DNA from: Cristatella mucedo
Lineage: Eukaryota > Bryozoa > Phylactolaemata > Cristatellidae
Direction of reading: 5' to 3'
NCBI GenBank assembly: GCA_009760855.2
Contig: WPIO01000002.1
Span: forward strand, 124,001 to 188,000
DNA length: 64,000 nucleotides
In this document: positions 12,550 to 22,935 of the stretch, in pieces
Position numbering within the stretch: the stretch's first letter is position 1
Layout: each line of letters starts with the position of its first letter
Position numbers and translations under genes: made by a program
Notes under the pieces: generated by a model
The model's input: the letters and a program-made list of their open reading frames with translations, nothing else
Told to the model about the DNA's origin: nothing
Databases searched by the model: none

Positions 12550-14970
12550 TTAACGATGCAATCTCAACAGGCTGCTCCTTCTTTCACACCCCTAGATCAA
12601 TCAAAATTTGAGATAGAAACGGCGTTATCACACGCTCATCCTTCAATTTCAAGCCGTTTGCAGTCCCCTCGAGGCAGTGTTTCGATTCTATTGCTTTTGA
12701 GTTCACCCGACGACAAGCCACCAATGGTAGCAGCCTATTGCCCCAGGTAACAAGCCCTCCTTTATCTCAGATTTCTCTGATCTCATTTCGATACTGTGTA
12801 CGAGAAATCGATCTTTCTCGTAATGGGTATTTCAACAATAATTTTGATAGCTCATCTGACCCCTTCAGCACCGAATTTTGTCCACTAACTGACTCTGTCT
12901 CTTGTGGCTCACGTGCATGGCTCTACTAGCATCGAGGGTCACACGCTCGACCAAATTCTCTCATAGCAGCACGCTATCCTAACCGCTTATCACAAAATTC
13001 TGATTATCCAACCACATGCAGATCTCATTCAGTCGACAATGTGTGCCCTCCTCCTCCTCCTCCTCCTCTTCCTCATCTAAAATCACATGTGAAGCACGAA
13101 ACCTCAAGACCCTTTAAATCGATGCTGTCAGTACGAAAATATCCGTTTCGCCTCTGCTGCTAAATCCCCCATCCGACCTGCCATCATTAGTAGCATGCTA
13201 GAACACGATACTAGCTGACATGCTCAACGAGTTTGCACCTCTGATTAAGCGCAGGGTAGGCCTTGGCTCACACTGCCTATAGTTTGCTACAGACATTAAA
13301 CTATCTAGGTCTCCTAAGCACAAGCTTGATAAAGCATACAAACAATCAGGACTGACTGTCCATCGGCAGGCATACGAGGACTACAATAGATTCGTACCAA
13401 TCAATCCTAGCAAAGGCCAAGTCTAGCTTCTATAAAAAAAATTGTTGAATCACAGATGCACAATCCAAAAATGCTGATGTCTACGATCAGCTATCTCCTT
13501 AAACGCTTTCAGGTTAGCTCCTTACCTAGTGATGATCTAGCTGATCTATTTTCTAGCTTCTTTGTCAACAAGATAGATGAGACCATGGAGTCCATCTCTA
13601 GGGTGGCGGTATTGCCCCTGGTATCATGTCCCTCAATTCCACGAAGCACCTCAATGTCTACCTTCAAGGAGGCCACTAGTAACCTCTGAAGTTCCTATCC
13701 AAATCCAAGAGGAACTAGTCCTCTAGGCCGTATTCACACTGTGCTGCTTCTGCGATGCATATACCTGACGCTGCCATGCTACATAGCATTTTAATAACCT
13801 CAGGTCATGTACCAGCACCTTTCAAAAAAGGCTCTAGTCAGGTTACTACTCAAGAAAGCAACACTATAAGAGAATTTGAGCAAATTCTGCCCTGTCTTCC
13901 TTCTATCGCTTCAATCAAACACACTTGGAACGAGTAGTGGCAGGCCAGATGAACTCATATATTGAAACTTCAAACCTTGCTAGTAAGTTCCAGTCTGGTT
14001 TTAGAGCTAATCACTCCACATTGCTGAGCCTTGCTTCGGGTGTACAACGACATACTTAGGAGTGCAGACTTAGGTAGAATGTCTCTGCTTGTTTTACTTG
14101 ATCCTTCGGCAGCTTTTGATACTATCGATTACCAAGTCCTTCTCGAACACGTCATCTTCCCTGGGGGCACTGCCCAGCAATGGTTAAAGTCCTATCTCAG
14201 TGGGAGACTCCAGAGTTAAGTTAACTTGAATGGACAAAGATCATCAGAGGAATCTCTACAGTATCCGGGTACCTCAGGGCTCTATGCTAGGTCCGGTTCC
14301 GTTCACGGTTTATGCTCTCCCTCTTGCCGATGTGATTGGCAGGCACAATCTAGGCTTCACTTCTATGTAGATGACACTCAGTTGTACCTTTGCTTTTGTT
14401 ATGTTTGTGCGGGCAGTCACGCACAGATCAAGACGGCTCAGGCAGATGCTGTTTATTTCTGAAACGCAGAACAGGGCCGCACGGCCAGCACGCGGGCCTG
14501 CGAGCAACTGCTGCGAGATACTGCTGTGAGCAACTGCTGCAAGCAACTGCAGCTGCTGCAAGCAAGTGGGTCCGCTGTCTCGACATGAAGAGCTCGGTGG
14601 GTGGATAAGCCTGGCGGACCCAACAGCTTCGATCCCTCCCAGCCCCCCAGCAAGTCAAATTCACTCAACTTCCTTACTACATGTATTGATGACATCAACA
14701 CACGAATGACAGTAAACTGTCTTAAAATGAATAATGATAAAACCAACCTACTAGTTATGGGCAAACCAACTGTGATTTAGAAATGGGAAAATTTAACGCT
14801 CAAAATCGCACTGCCAGAATATCTCCTGTTGAATCTGCAAAAAATTGGGTGCCCTATTCCAAAGTAACCTTTTATGAGACGACCGCATCAGCTCCACGGT
14901 CAAGTTCGCCTCCCATCAGCTACATCAAGTTGCTAAAACTCGGGCTTGTTTATACAGGGATACCACATTT
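12550..14970 (+). pseudogene. LINE family A, long but degenerate copy (ORF2 with reverse transcriptase)
   Basis: Longest family A copy. Around 13350-13450 it shows the linker SGLTVHRQAYEDYN...AKSSFYKK, then DDLADLFSSFFVNKIDETMESI at about 13530-13590. Reverse transcriptase blocks follow: FQSGFRANHS (13993), LLVLLDPSAAFDTIDYQVLLE (14080-14140), a QGSMLGP-like turn (14275) and FYVDDTQLY (14360-14385). The last is the catalytic F/Y-x-DD motif in its VDD form. Several stops and frameshifts break it. A ~230-bp stretch at about 14398-14626 is absent from the other copies. It ends at about 14970, where a second LINE begins. Confidence 0.8.
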
Positions 14971-15074
14971 ACTGGCCAATGCTGAGAGATCTGACTCCCC
15001 GGATATTAAGGGCTCAGCCGAGAAGTGTTCATCCTTCTTTACTGAAAAAATTGGGCACATTCGTGCCTCCATAC
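14971..15074 (+). pseudogene. LINE family B, 5' segment left of the gypsy insertion
   Basis: Encodes AEKCSSFFTEKIGHIRASI, the segment that precedes the reverse transcriptase in CR1/L2-type ORF2. The frame is cut at the CATAC target (15070-15074) and resumes directly after the gypsy element at 20694. The two pieces are therefore one LINE split by insertion. Confidence 0.75.
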
Positions 15075-15214
15075 TGTAATGATAAGACGCAGCACAACGA
15101 ACAGACCACGTTTATTGGCCACCATCTTAGGTCGGCTCTAGGACCGCACCGTGAACGAGGCCTCTCCTGCTTGGTCTGGTTGTTGTGGCTCCGCCCGATA
15201 GCTCTGTTATCACA
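15075..15214 (-). repeat. 3' LTR of the Mag-like element
   Basis: On the minus strand it starts TGTGATAACAGAGC and ends CTTATCATTACA, the canonical TG...CA. It is directly preceded (minus strand) by the purine-rich tract TTGGAGAGAAGG at 15215-15226, the expected plus-strand primer. Confidence 0.9.
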
Positions 15215-15244
15215 CCTTCTCTCCAAATAGGAACTGTCTCATTT

Positions 15245-15859
15245 TCAAAGATCGAGCCTTTGGACTGGCTTTACCAGCCTGCCAGACCTTGTTGTCGTTT
15301 GACCTTGAGACGTGTGCATCTCATCGGCAATACTTGGAGACTGATCTTGAACTGGAGGTGTAGGCTTCGGTAGATGTAGGGAACGGCCAGGATATTCGCT
15401 GTTGGGGACCTGTGGATCGGTGTCAATTGGTCGAAGATGCCTTCTGTTCCGCCAAAGAGTGCTGCCATTGTCAGTCTGCACGACAAACGACCGAGGTGTA
15501 CTTGCTTGAGCTTTCCCCGTTGCATGTGTGCTCCAGCTGTTTTCACCATCAGTCCGCACTAATACCGGTTGGCCGGGTTGAAGAGGTGGAAGTGGGCGAG
15601 CAGAATGACGGCGATCGTGGTAGTGCTGTTGACGCTCTTTTGCACGGTCGTCGTTGAGTTGCACCTTTTCCTTTGCAGGCCATTGTGGTTCGACATGCCG
15701 AGGGAGCACTGGCAACGTCGTCCTAATCTGCCATCCCATGATCAGTTGTGCCGGGCTGAAGCCTGTAGAGGTGCATGGCGTCGACCTCTGTATCATTAAT
15801 GCGAGGCACGGATCAGGCTGCCTCACAATAGATTTGGCAGTTTGCACCGCTCTTTCCAC
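15245..15859 (-). pseudogene. Mag-like integrase C-terminal part (frameshifted)
   Basis: Continues the integrase in a different frame from 15823-16326. It contains the GEVERAVQTAK stretch carrying the third catalytic residue (the E of the DDE triad), then GFSPAQLIMGWQIRT, which is typical of gypsy integrases just after the core. A GQPVLVR beta-strand motif and a Thr/Arg-rich C-terminal tail follow. The frame change relative to the N-terminal half falls near 15885-15895. Confidence 0.8.
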
Positions 15860-16326
15860 TTCTCCATTCGATAGTGGAAAATGTGGGCTGGTCTAACATG
15901 TTTGAACCCATATCGTCTCGCGAAATCGCCGAATTCGTGAGATGAAAATTGTGGACCATTGTCAGACTGCAACGACTCTGGTATGCCCCAGCAAGCAAAT
16001 ATGGTCTGCAGTTCGGCCACAACTTCTTTGGTCGTCGATTTAGATAAAGGAGTGATTTCCATATATCTGGAGTAAAAGTCAATCACAATCAGGTGCTGTC
16101 GTCCCTCGTGTTCAAAGAGATCGGCAGCGACTTGTTGCCAAGGAACACTGGGCAACGGTGTAGGGATGAGTGGCTCATGTAGTTGTCTCCTCTGGTTCTT
16201 TTGACAGAAGCTGCACGAATCGACAAATGTCTTAACGTCTTGGCTAATTCCTAGCCAGTATACACATGACCTTGCTCGGTCCCTACATTTGGTCACCCCC
16301 TGGTGGCCATCGTGGATCCGCTCCAA
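15823..16326 (-). pseudogene. Mag-like integrase N-terminal half
   Basis: The zinc-binding HHCC domain is visible: RIHDGHQG with two histidines at residues 5 and 8, and CSFC at 38-41. The catalytic core follows, with D69 in AADLF and D122 in LQSDNGPQF. The matching E lies in the next frame, so a one-base indel breaks the enzyme. It is in the same frame as the upstream RNase H ORF, separated from it by a stop at 16336-16338. Confidence 0.85.
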
Positions 16327-16335
16327 CAGAAAAGC

Positions 16336-17896
16336 CTAAAGGCTTTGAGGGATATATATGCGATCGTCATACAGTAGTAATCCATTTGACAAAGAAAGAT
16401 GGCTACTTATGGTGAAGTACTTCCGCAAGGTTTCCGGTAGGCCCTTGCTCGATGTAGGCCACCCTGACAGCGTATACTTAATGACATCCTGTAGCTCACT
16501 GTCGTCAGCAGTAGCCTGCTTTACTTCGCTCAAGCGAGCTACTGAAAGCGATTTAGAAACAATAGTGTCTACGTAGAGTTGAACGGCCTCGGTTTGGTCG
16601 TGTTCCTCACTCCCATGCATTGGTGCTCTTGACAATGTATCAACTATCACAATAGTCTTCCCAGGCACATACACGGCGTTAGGGTTAAAACGCTTCATTC
16701 GCATCAATAGGCGTTGGCATCTAGCCGGAACCTGGTCAAGGTCCTTAGTCATAAGCAGTGGTATAAGTGGTTTATGGTCAGTACGAAGCTCGAAAGAAGG
16801 CAGACCAATGAGGAACTGACTGAACTTCTCGCACGCCCACACCGCCGCAAGGCACTCTTTTTCGATCTGAGCGTATCTCGTTTCGGCGCCTGACATTGTG
16901 CGGGATGCAAATGCAACAGGTCGCACATCTTGCTCTCCCGATCCATGGCACTGCAGCAGAACGGCACCTAGACCATAGCTACTGGCATCGTCACTGACAA
17001 TCATCGACTTTTTTGGGTTAAAATAAGCCAACACTGGTGCCTTTGTTAAAAGCAAGTTAGCTTTCCGGAATGCTTTCTTCTGGCTATGCCACCAGTACCA
17101 TACTGAGTCAGACGAGAGGAGATCATTTAGCGGCTTTGAGACCGTGGCCAGATTCGGCACAAACCAGCCGAGGTAGTTCATCATACTAAGGCATCTCTTT
17201 AGGTCTGCTATGTTAGTTGGATCAGGGAGGTTGAGGATGGATTCTATTGTGTCGTCTGACGGCCGGACCCCGCTGGCATCAATAACATGCCCTAAGAACG
17301 TCAAAGTTGGCTGGCGGAATATACATTTGTCTCTATTCAACTTTAGGCCCGACTTTGAAATTTCGGAAATAACACGACGCAATCTATCGTCATGCTCAAC
17401 CGCCGTGGATCCATAAACCAAAATATCGTCCATATAAATGACTACACCTTCGATCTCACCCAAGAGGTCGTGCATCAGTCGCTGAAAGATCTCCGGCGCA
17501 CTAGTTATGCCAAAGGGCAGCCGGCGAAAACAAAAACGTCCAAACGGTGTTATAAACGTCGTTAAGCGAGTGCTCTCGTGGGACAACGGAATAGCCCCAA
17601 ATCCGCTAGAGGCGTCCAACTTTGAGAACATTGTAGCACCAACAAGCTGAGGCAAAATCTCATCAAGCGTACGTAGCAAGTACCTTTCACGAACCACTGC
17701 TTTTTTAAGCGCTTCAAGTCTAATGACACAAAGGTGCACTTTGCCGTTGGGCTTCAGAACCGCTACGATTGGGGAGCACCATTCGGTCGGCTCCAATACA
17801 CGTTCCACGATGCCGTTCTTCTCCATTCGAAGAAGTTGGTCCTTTGTTAAAGGGGATAGCGGTCTGGGTATGCGGTGGGCTGTATGTATGCTGCAT
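16336..17896 (-). pseudogene. Mag-like reverse transcriptase and RNase H
   Basis: Open frame in which the first internal Met is at 17826; the recognisable sequence extends upstream to the solo LTR border at 17896. Visible motifs (numbered from that Met): NGIVERVLEPTEWCSPIV (4-21), the first catalytic aspartate in SKLDASSGF (D71), FGRFCFRRLPFG (95-106) and YMDD (131-134) with both aspartates. The RNase H domain begins near SDDASSYGLGAVL, includes the glutamate in AQIEKECLAAVWA, and ends with LRTDHKPL and VDTLSRAP. Normally this region is one part of a continuous pol. Here it ends at an in-frame TAG right before integrase. Confidence 0.9.
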
Positions 17897-19233
17897 TGTA
17901 GCGCCCTGCTGGCCTTGGCTGAATTTTTGCGCGAACAAGAGCTGCTCGGCGGCGGGCTAGAGCTCGTTTGTCCTGAAGCAGTGAGCCAGAGAGGAAGCGC
18001 TTAAGAGCAAGCCAGGAAGCTCTGAGACGAGCGGTGGCTATTCGGCCTTTAGAATTGGTCCGGTACGCGCGGAAGCTGCTGATTGAGGTTGGCTGGCCTG
18101 TCAACCTCCACCTTCACTCGTTCCAAGAAAGAATCGTCTGGAACCCATTCGCCATTCAAGCTGGACATAGGTGCCCTTCCAGTGGCCTACTGACGGTATT
18201 GATTTCTTGCCGTAATGGGCCGGGGTGTCGGGCCCAATACCACTAAACGCTTGCCCCATAGTCTCAGCTAGGTATTTAAGAGTCGAGCGACACTCGCTCT
18301 TGGTGTCTTACGGTCTACTGTCTTTGGTACGGCTCCGTGCTTCGACGCCGTCGCGCTCGTTTCTCTGAAAGCGAGGGAGGAGGGCGGGCAGCCCGCCGAC
18401 GATGGACGGAACAGGACAAGACAGCGCTAGGAGGATTCGGTGGACTCCACTGAATACGGTCGTATCGCGCCCGAGTTGGCATTCTGTGTTTCTTTTGTGT
18501 TTTGTGTTTTCGCGCTAGCACGTGGTCTCGGCATAGGGATTTGCCGGTGCGAGCTAGGCGTAGTTGGCGTGTGTGGAGCCCTAGTTCTCCGGTTAGGGTT
18601 TAGGCTCCGGCTTGAGCTCCGTCTATTTGGGTCGTTCCCCAGTATAGATGTAAGTAGCGTAAGTGTGGAGACGTGTTTCTTCCGCAGGAGTGCTTGAGGT
18701 GGCGTGTGTGGAGTATTCCTGCCGCACTGGTGGAAACCGAGTTCTAGTTCTCCGGTTAGGGTTTAGGCTCCGGTTCGCGCTTCAGTGTGGAAAAGTATTC
18801 CCTCCGCAAGAGTGCTTAAGTTGGCGTGTTTGGGGTATTCCTTTGGCACAGGTGGGAACGGATTCCTAGTTCTCCGGTTAGGGTTTAGGCTCCGGGTCGC
18901 GCTCAGTGTGGAGGAGTATTCTCTCCGCAAGAGTGTTGGTGCTGTTGAGAACGTGCGAGGAGTGTGGAGATAAAGCTGAACTAGACGCGCAGCGACTTTG
19001 TGCGCTTGCGAATAAAGTTCAGTAAAATCCCCAATTTGTGTGTCTCGCTTTCCAATTCACGCCGCGGACTCACGACCCCCTTCAGTAACGGTAAGCAGGT
19101 CGGTGCCAGAAACGCTCTTTTCGTGGTGGCCAGCTTATTGCGCGTAGGCACGCACCGAACGGCAGAAGGCGCAAGGCTACGCCGCTAGGTAAGCGGCCGG
19201 TCAAGCCTACCCCGCCGAGCCTTCGGCGTTACA
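17897..19233 (+). mobile_element. Solo LTR (1337 bp) of a different LTR retrotransposon, nested in the gypsy element
   Basis: Begins TGTAGCGCC and ends GGCGTTACA, an imperfect TG...CA inverted terminal pair. Inside are a TATA-like TATTTAAG at 18273-18280 and AATAAA at 19011-19016, the expected promoter then polyadenylation order for a plus-strand LTR. There is no gag or pol. It separates the protease of the Mag-like element from its reverse transcriptase, so it arrived later. No perfect duplication abuts it. GTATG occurs directly after it (19234-19238) and 7 bp before it (17886-17890). Confidence 0.75.
18583..18895 (+). repeat. Tandem ~122-bp repeats inside the solo LTR
   Basis: The block AGTTCTCCGGTTAGGGTTTA followed by GGCTCCGG occurs at 18583, 18746 and 18868. 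Intervening sequence with GTGTGGAG...TATTC...TCCGCAAGAGTG is also repeated. The last two units are about 122 bp apart, the first pair 163 bp. Confidence 0.8.
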
Positions 19234-19246
19234 GTATGGTTCCACA

Positions 19247-19440
19247 TCAGGTTTGAGACGAATTTTCACCGGCTGGCATCGCATCAACCCGATCTCTCCA
19301 AATACCGGGGTCTTGAAGAATAGTCTCCTCTACGCTAAGTTTAATCGGTCCCATGCACAGAGAAGCTTGTCGGCTGAGGAGATTATTTCTTGCTCCAGCG
19401 ATTACGTAGACTGGCAGAATATAACCTCGCTTTGAAGGTA
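19247..19440 (-). pseudogene. Mag-like protease, C-terminal part in a shifted frame
   Basis: Encodes ILPVYVIAGARNNLLSRQAS, the usual gypsy protease C-terminal signature (LPVYV then NLLSR), then a Gly/Pro linker toward reverse transcriptase. It is in a different frame from the catalytic DSGAD part at 19383-20501; the shift falls near 19425-19440. Confidence 0.75.
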
Positions 19441-20501
19441 CCCTTACAAGCCAGGCGGTTGCCGACGCTGTGTAATTTAGCTGCTGTAGGCTCGAGGCGA
19501 GGTCGTCGTAGCAGTCGACCATACGTGTCTTCCGTAATGACGGTTACGTCAGCGCCACTATCTATTTTAAACGGAATGGTCATTCCATACCCGAACAGAT
19601 CCACCTGCCAGGGTGATGATGCCCTTGCCGACTGGCACTCCACCGCTACAGGCTTTGTAACAGCATCCACGGTGTAGTTCTCACCGTCGGATTCAGCCGC
19701 GATCTCTCTTATTTTAGCGTCGGGTTTTCTGCTTGATTTGCACCGCACTGCATAGTGGCCTACCTTCACACAGGTATTGCAACGGCGGTCTCGCGCTGGG
19801 CAGTGTCCAGAAGTGTGAGCCGAGTTACAGTTCCGGCAGCTGTTAGCTTCTTTTACGCCATCGAAAAGCTTAACTCTCTTACGGTCGGTGCGGCTGCTAG
19901 CCTGTAAGACGCTGGGCTCAGGACAGTCGGCGGAATGTGGTCGTCGACGAACCTCAGAGACATCTGAAACCGGGTGCTGCAGACTCAGCTGTGATTTTAC
20001 CGTCTCCGTCTGACGCGCCTTTTGTACTGCCACAGTTAACGTAAGGTCGGGGATTAGTTGCAGGGCTTCTGAAAGTTTAAGGTCGGAACAGCCCACAACC
20101 AGGCGATCTCGGACCAACTCATCTTTCAGCGCGCCGTATTCGCAGTGCGAAGCTAAATCAAGTAATTCGCGTAGGAATGCCTCGGCAGATTCCCCCGGAT
20201 GTTGAGAGCGTTGGTTGAACATAGCCCGATCGGGGATAATATATCTTCGCGGTATGAAATAAGGATCAAACTTGCCCAAGATAAGATCAAATGTCTTCAC
20301 TTGGTCGACCTCATGGGTCAAGGTGTCAAAAATCGCTTCAGCTTGCACCCCCATGGCGTACAAGAGTGTACTTATCTGTAAGTTCTGTTCCTCCGCCGTC
20401 AATTTCGTTGCCGTCACGTAATGGCGAAAACGATTTCTCCAAGCCGTCCATAACGCCGGCTCATCAAATGTAAATTCCGCTGGAGGGTTACACTTGGCCA
20501 T
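19383..20501 (-). pseudogene. Mag-like gag with CCHC zinc knuckle and start of protease
   Basis: Starts at ATG (20501-20499), 48 bp inside the 5' LTR. Residues 1-165 are a capsid-like helical region of the Mag/K02A2.6 type (EPALWTAWRNRFRHY near 14-28, LLYAMG near 46-51, FNQRSQ 95-100, VRDRLVVG 130-137). A zinc knuckle of the form CX2CX4HX4C is at 241-254, preceded by a second Cys/His-rich variant at 222-233. The aspartic protease active site DSGAD is at 314-318. The last ~12 residues are out of frame with the family because of the shift noted at 19247-19440. Confidence 0.85.
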
Positions 20502-20534
20502 CTCTTTGATATTCAGGGCGAAACTCTATAACTT

Positions 20535-20548
20535 TACCGCTGCCACCA
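20535..20548 (-). promoter_or_regulatory. Primer binding site of the Mag-like element
   Basis: Immediately after the 5' LTR on the minus strand is TGGTGGCAGCGGTA. Its complement ends in CCA. The first ~13 bases match the 3' end of animal tRNA-Leu as I recall it, so leucine tRNA is the likely primer. Confidence 0.7.
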
Positions 20549-20688
20549 TGTAATGATAAGACGCAGCACAACGAACAGACCGCGTTTATTGGCAACCATC
20601 TTATCTCGGCTACGAGACCGCACCGTAAGCGAGGCCTCTCATGATTGGTCACGTTGTTGTGGCTCCACCCGATAGCTCTGTTATCACA
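20549..20688 (-). repeat. 5' LTR of the Mag-like element
   Basis: 140 bp, same ends as the 15075-15214 copy (minus strand TGTGATAACAG...TCATTACA). Short LTRs of this size fit the Mag/Steamer side of gypsy elements. Confidence 0.9.
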
Positions 20689-20693
20689 CATAC

Positions 20694-22528
20694 AGCCCCC
20701 TCCGACTAAAGCAATCGCGGCTCCACAACCTACGAACTTCCTTAAAAGGTTCTCCGAGGTTTCTGCATGCGATGTGGCTACCTTAATAAGGTCAAGCAAA
20801 AAGAGCTCGTCTCCTGAAGACCTACCTATACCTTCATCTCTGTGGTCTTCACTAGCAGACCAACTTAGCCCTGCCTTAACCAAGATTTTTAATGGTGCTC
20901 TGGGTAAAGGGGTCATCCCCAAATCCTTCAAATCGGCAATCGTTAGACTCATACTTGAAAAGCCTGGATTAGATACAGAGGTCCTTGTAAACTATCGCCC
21001 AGTTTTCCTTCTTCCTTTCTTGTAAAAAATTCTTGAAAAAATTGTTGCTAAGCAGCTGGTTGAACATATTAAAAATAATGAAATGTCAGAAACATTTCAA
21101 TCAGGGTTCAAGCGGCAGCACTCCACTGAAACTGCTCTCCTCCGCGTTAACAATGACATTCTACGTGGCAACGACGACGGGAATGTCACTGCCCTAGCCC
21201 TGCTAAATCTGTCTGCTGCATTTGACACCTTTTATCACGATGTTCTGCCTGAACGATTGAGAACAACGATCGGTCTGGCTGACGAAGCACTGGCGTGGTT
21301 TAAATCGTACTTGTCTGATCGTGTTCAATCCGTGTCGTGTGAGGGTCAGGTCTCACACACGAGACGGGTCACCTGTGGAGTCCCTCAAGGGTCTCTACTC
21401 GACCCCTTGCTGTTCTCCATTTATACTCAACCTCTGGGAAAAGTGATTAAGGCCCATGGAATACGATATCACTTTAATGCTGACGATACTCAATTGTATT
21501 TGTCATTCAAACCGTCGGAATCTGCTGCAGCAACCGAGAAACCTAATGCTTGCCTTGACGATATTCGATCCAGGACGTCGGAAAACTTCCTGAAATTAAA
21601 TGACGATAAAACCGAACGGCTGCTCATAGGACACACTAAGCGTGTGGCTGGATTAAAAGGCTTTGCTCTTCTAATAGGTGATGCTGTTGTGTGACCATCA
21701 CCACGTGCTCGAAATTTAGGTGTCGTTTTCGACAGCTGCCTCGATTTTAAAAGCTTCATTCAGAAGACTGCTTCTACAGCTAACCATCGCATCCGATCCC
21801 TATCCAAGATTAAGAGCTGTCTTCCACAGTGGCTTGAAAAAAATTTAACTAGCTCTTTAGTTCTGTCTCGGCTTCATTATTGTAATTACATTTTGGCTGG
21901 GCTACCAAAGAAAGCAATTAGGCCACTGCAGCTGACTATAAATATGTCTGCAAGGCTAGTCTTCAAGTCCCAGAGGTTTGAGCACGTGTCTCCTTTGCTA
22001 AAAGAGCTAGGATAGATGCCGGTTGAGCAACGGATACAGAGCAAAGTTCTTACGCTGACCCACAAGGCCCGCCACGGCTTGGCTCCTTCGTACCTAGCTG
22101 AACTACTGCATCAGTTTCAGCCTGTTCGCGCCCTCAGGTCCTGTGTAGACAATAAATTAGCTGTTCCATTCCACCGCTTAAAGACCATTGGCGACAGAAG
22201 CTTTAGCTCTGCAGGTCCTAGACTGTGGAACTCGCTTCCACAATTCTTACGAAACGACAACTACTCTCCTACTGCCGACTATGTCTCATCCTTTTCAGCA
22301 GTCCTGACCTGCTACTTCCATGCTACTCATTACCTCAACTACTCTCCTGACTCTGCTATACTTCCCACTTTCTCTCTGTTGCGTGAGACGAAGTCTGTTG
22401 GCTACCGAATTCGTACCGAAAGCCGCTTAGGCTGTGAGTGCGCTATACAAAACTCTCCTGCGTAGCACTCCCACGGTCTTTATGACTTTGTGGAGTTACA
22501 GACGGAGATACATTACATTAAATTAAAT
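20694..22528 (+). pseudogene. LINE family B (CR1/L2-type), reverse transcriptase ORF and 3' end, lightly damaged
   Basis: Continues from the piece at 14971-15074. It encodes FLKRFSEVS, NYRPVFLLPF, FQSGFKRQHSTETALLRV, LLNLSAAFDTFYHDVL and VPQGSLLDPLLFSIY. The catalytic box appears as [12 protein letters not shown], an N-A-D-D variant of the usual Y-A-D-D. Next come LNDDKTERLLIG, LDFKSFI..., HYCNYILAGLP, HVSPLLKELG and VEQRIQSKVL. Stops near 21025, 21692 and 22012 interrupt it. The element ends with a GGAGTTACAGACGGAGATAC tail and ATTACATT repeats at about 22500-22528. It is distinct in sequence from family A; further tails lie at 40010 and 63690. Confidence 0.85.
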
Positions 22529-22935
22529 TCATCCATGCATTTGTGACATCCCTTCTCGGCTTCTGTAACTCACTGCTTGCAGGTCTACCGGCATGTGCAA
22601 TCAGGCGCTTACAGCTGGTGCAAAACTCTGCAGCTGGGCTTGTCTGCCGTGAACATCGCAGTTGCCACATCACACCACTTCTCACCGATCTGCACTGGCC
22701 ACCAGTCAAGTAACTGATCGTCTTTTTGTCACTCACTTTTAGGCCCCTTCATTCTTTGGCTCCACCGCACCCATCAGAATTACTCCCCCACCAGACTAAG
22801 CATCGTACCACCTGCTTTTCATAATCTAATCGTGTACCTATATCTCGTACGAATTCTCAAATCCTTTGGAGACCGTGCCTTTAGTTCGTATGCTCCGAAA
22901 GCCTGGAACACACTTCTGACTCGTTAATCACTGCC
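22529..22935 (+). pseudogene. LINE family A fragment (C-terminal reverse transcriptase region)
   Basis: Begins abruptly with CATGCATTTGTGACATCCC, then the region encoding [18 protein letters not shown] and the HITPL... block, then TTTGGAGACCGTGCCTTTAG. Directly abuts the end of family B. Truncated at both ends. Confidence 0.7.

Larger units (their letters stand above)
15075..20688 (-). mobile_element. Mag-like Ty3/gypsy LTR retrotransposon, complete in outline but inactivated
   Basis: Bounded by two 140-bp LTRs (15075-15214 and 20549-20688) and by the 5-bp duplication CATAC at 15070-15074 and 20689-20693. Order on the minus strand: 5' LTR, primer binding site, gag with CCHC knuckle, protease (DSGAD), reverse transcriptase (YMDD), RNase H, integrase, polypurine tract, 3' LTR. 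The gag start and zinc-knuckle arrangement match the Mag/K02A2.6 lineage. The two LTRs differ at about 15 of 140 positions by my hand count, so the insertion is old. Inactivating changes: a frameshift inside protease, a 1337-bp solo LTR between protease and reverse transcriptase, a stop between RNase H and integrase, and a frameshift inside integrase. It cannot move on its own. Confidence 0.9.

Noticed and set aside
18591-18606. TTAGGGTTTAGG motifs suggestive of telomeric repeats
   Set aside because: They occur once per 122-bp LTR repeat unit, not as a telomere array.
18583-18895. Regularly spaced repeats as a CRISPR array
   Set aside because: Only three units, spacers are themselves repeated, and the host is a eukaryote with no cas genes.
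18440-18973. Overlapping frames with repeated VLRLGFRLR segments that look like a repeat protein
   Set aside because: They are the tandem repeats of the solo LTR read in several frames; no coding support.
15245-20501. A functional endogenous retrovirus
   Set aside because: No envelope gene, several frame breaks and diverged LTRs; it is a decayed gypsy-type retrotransposon.
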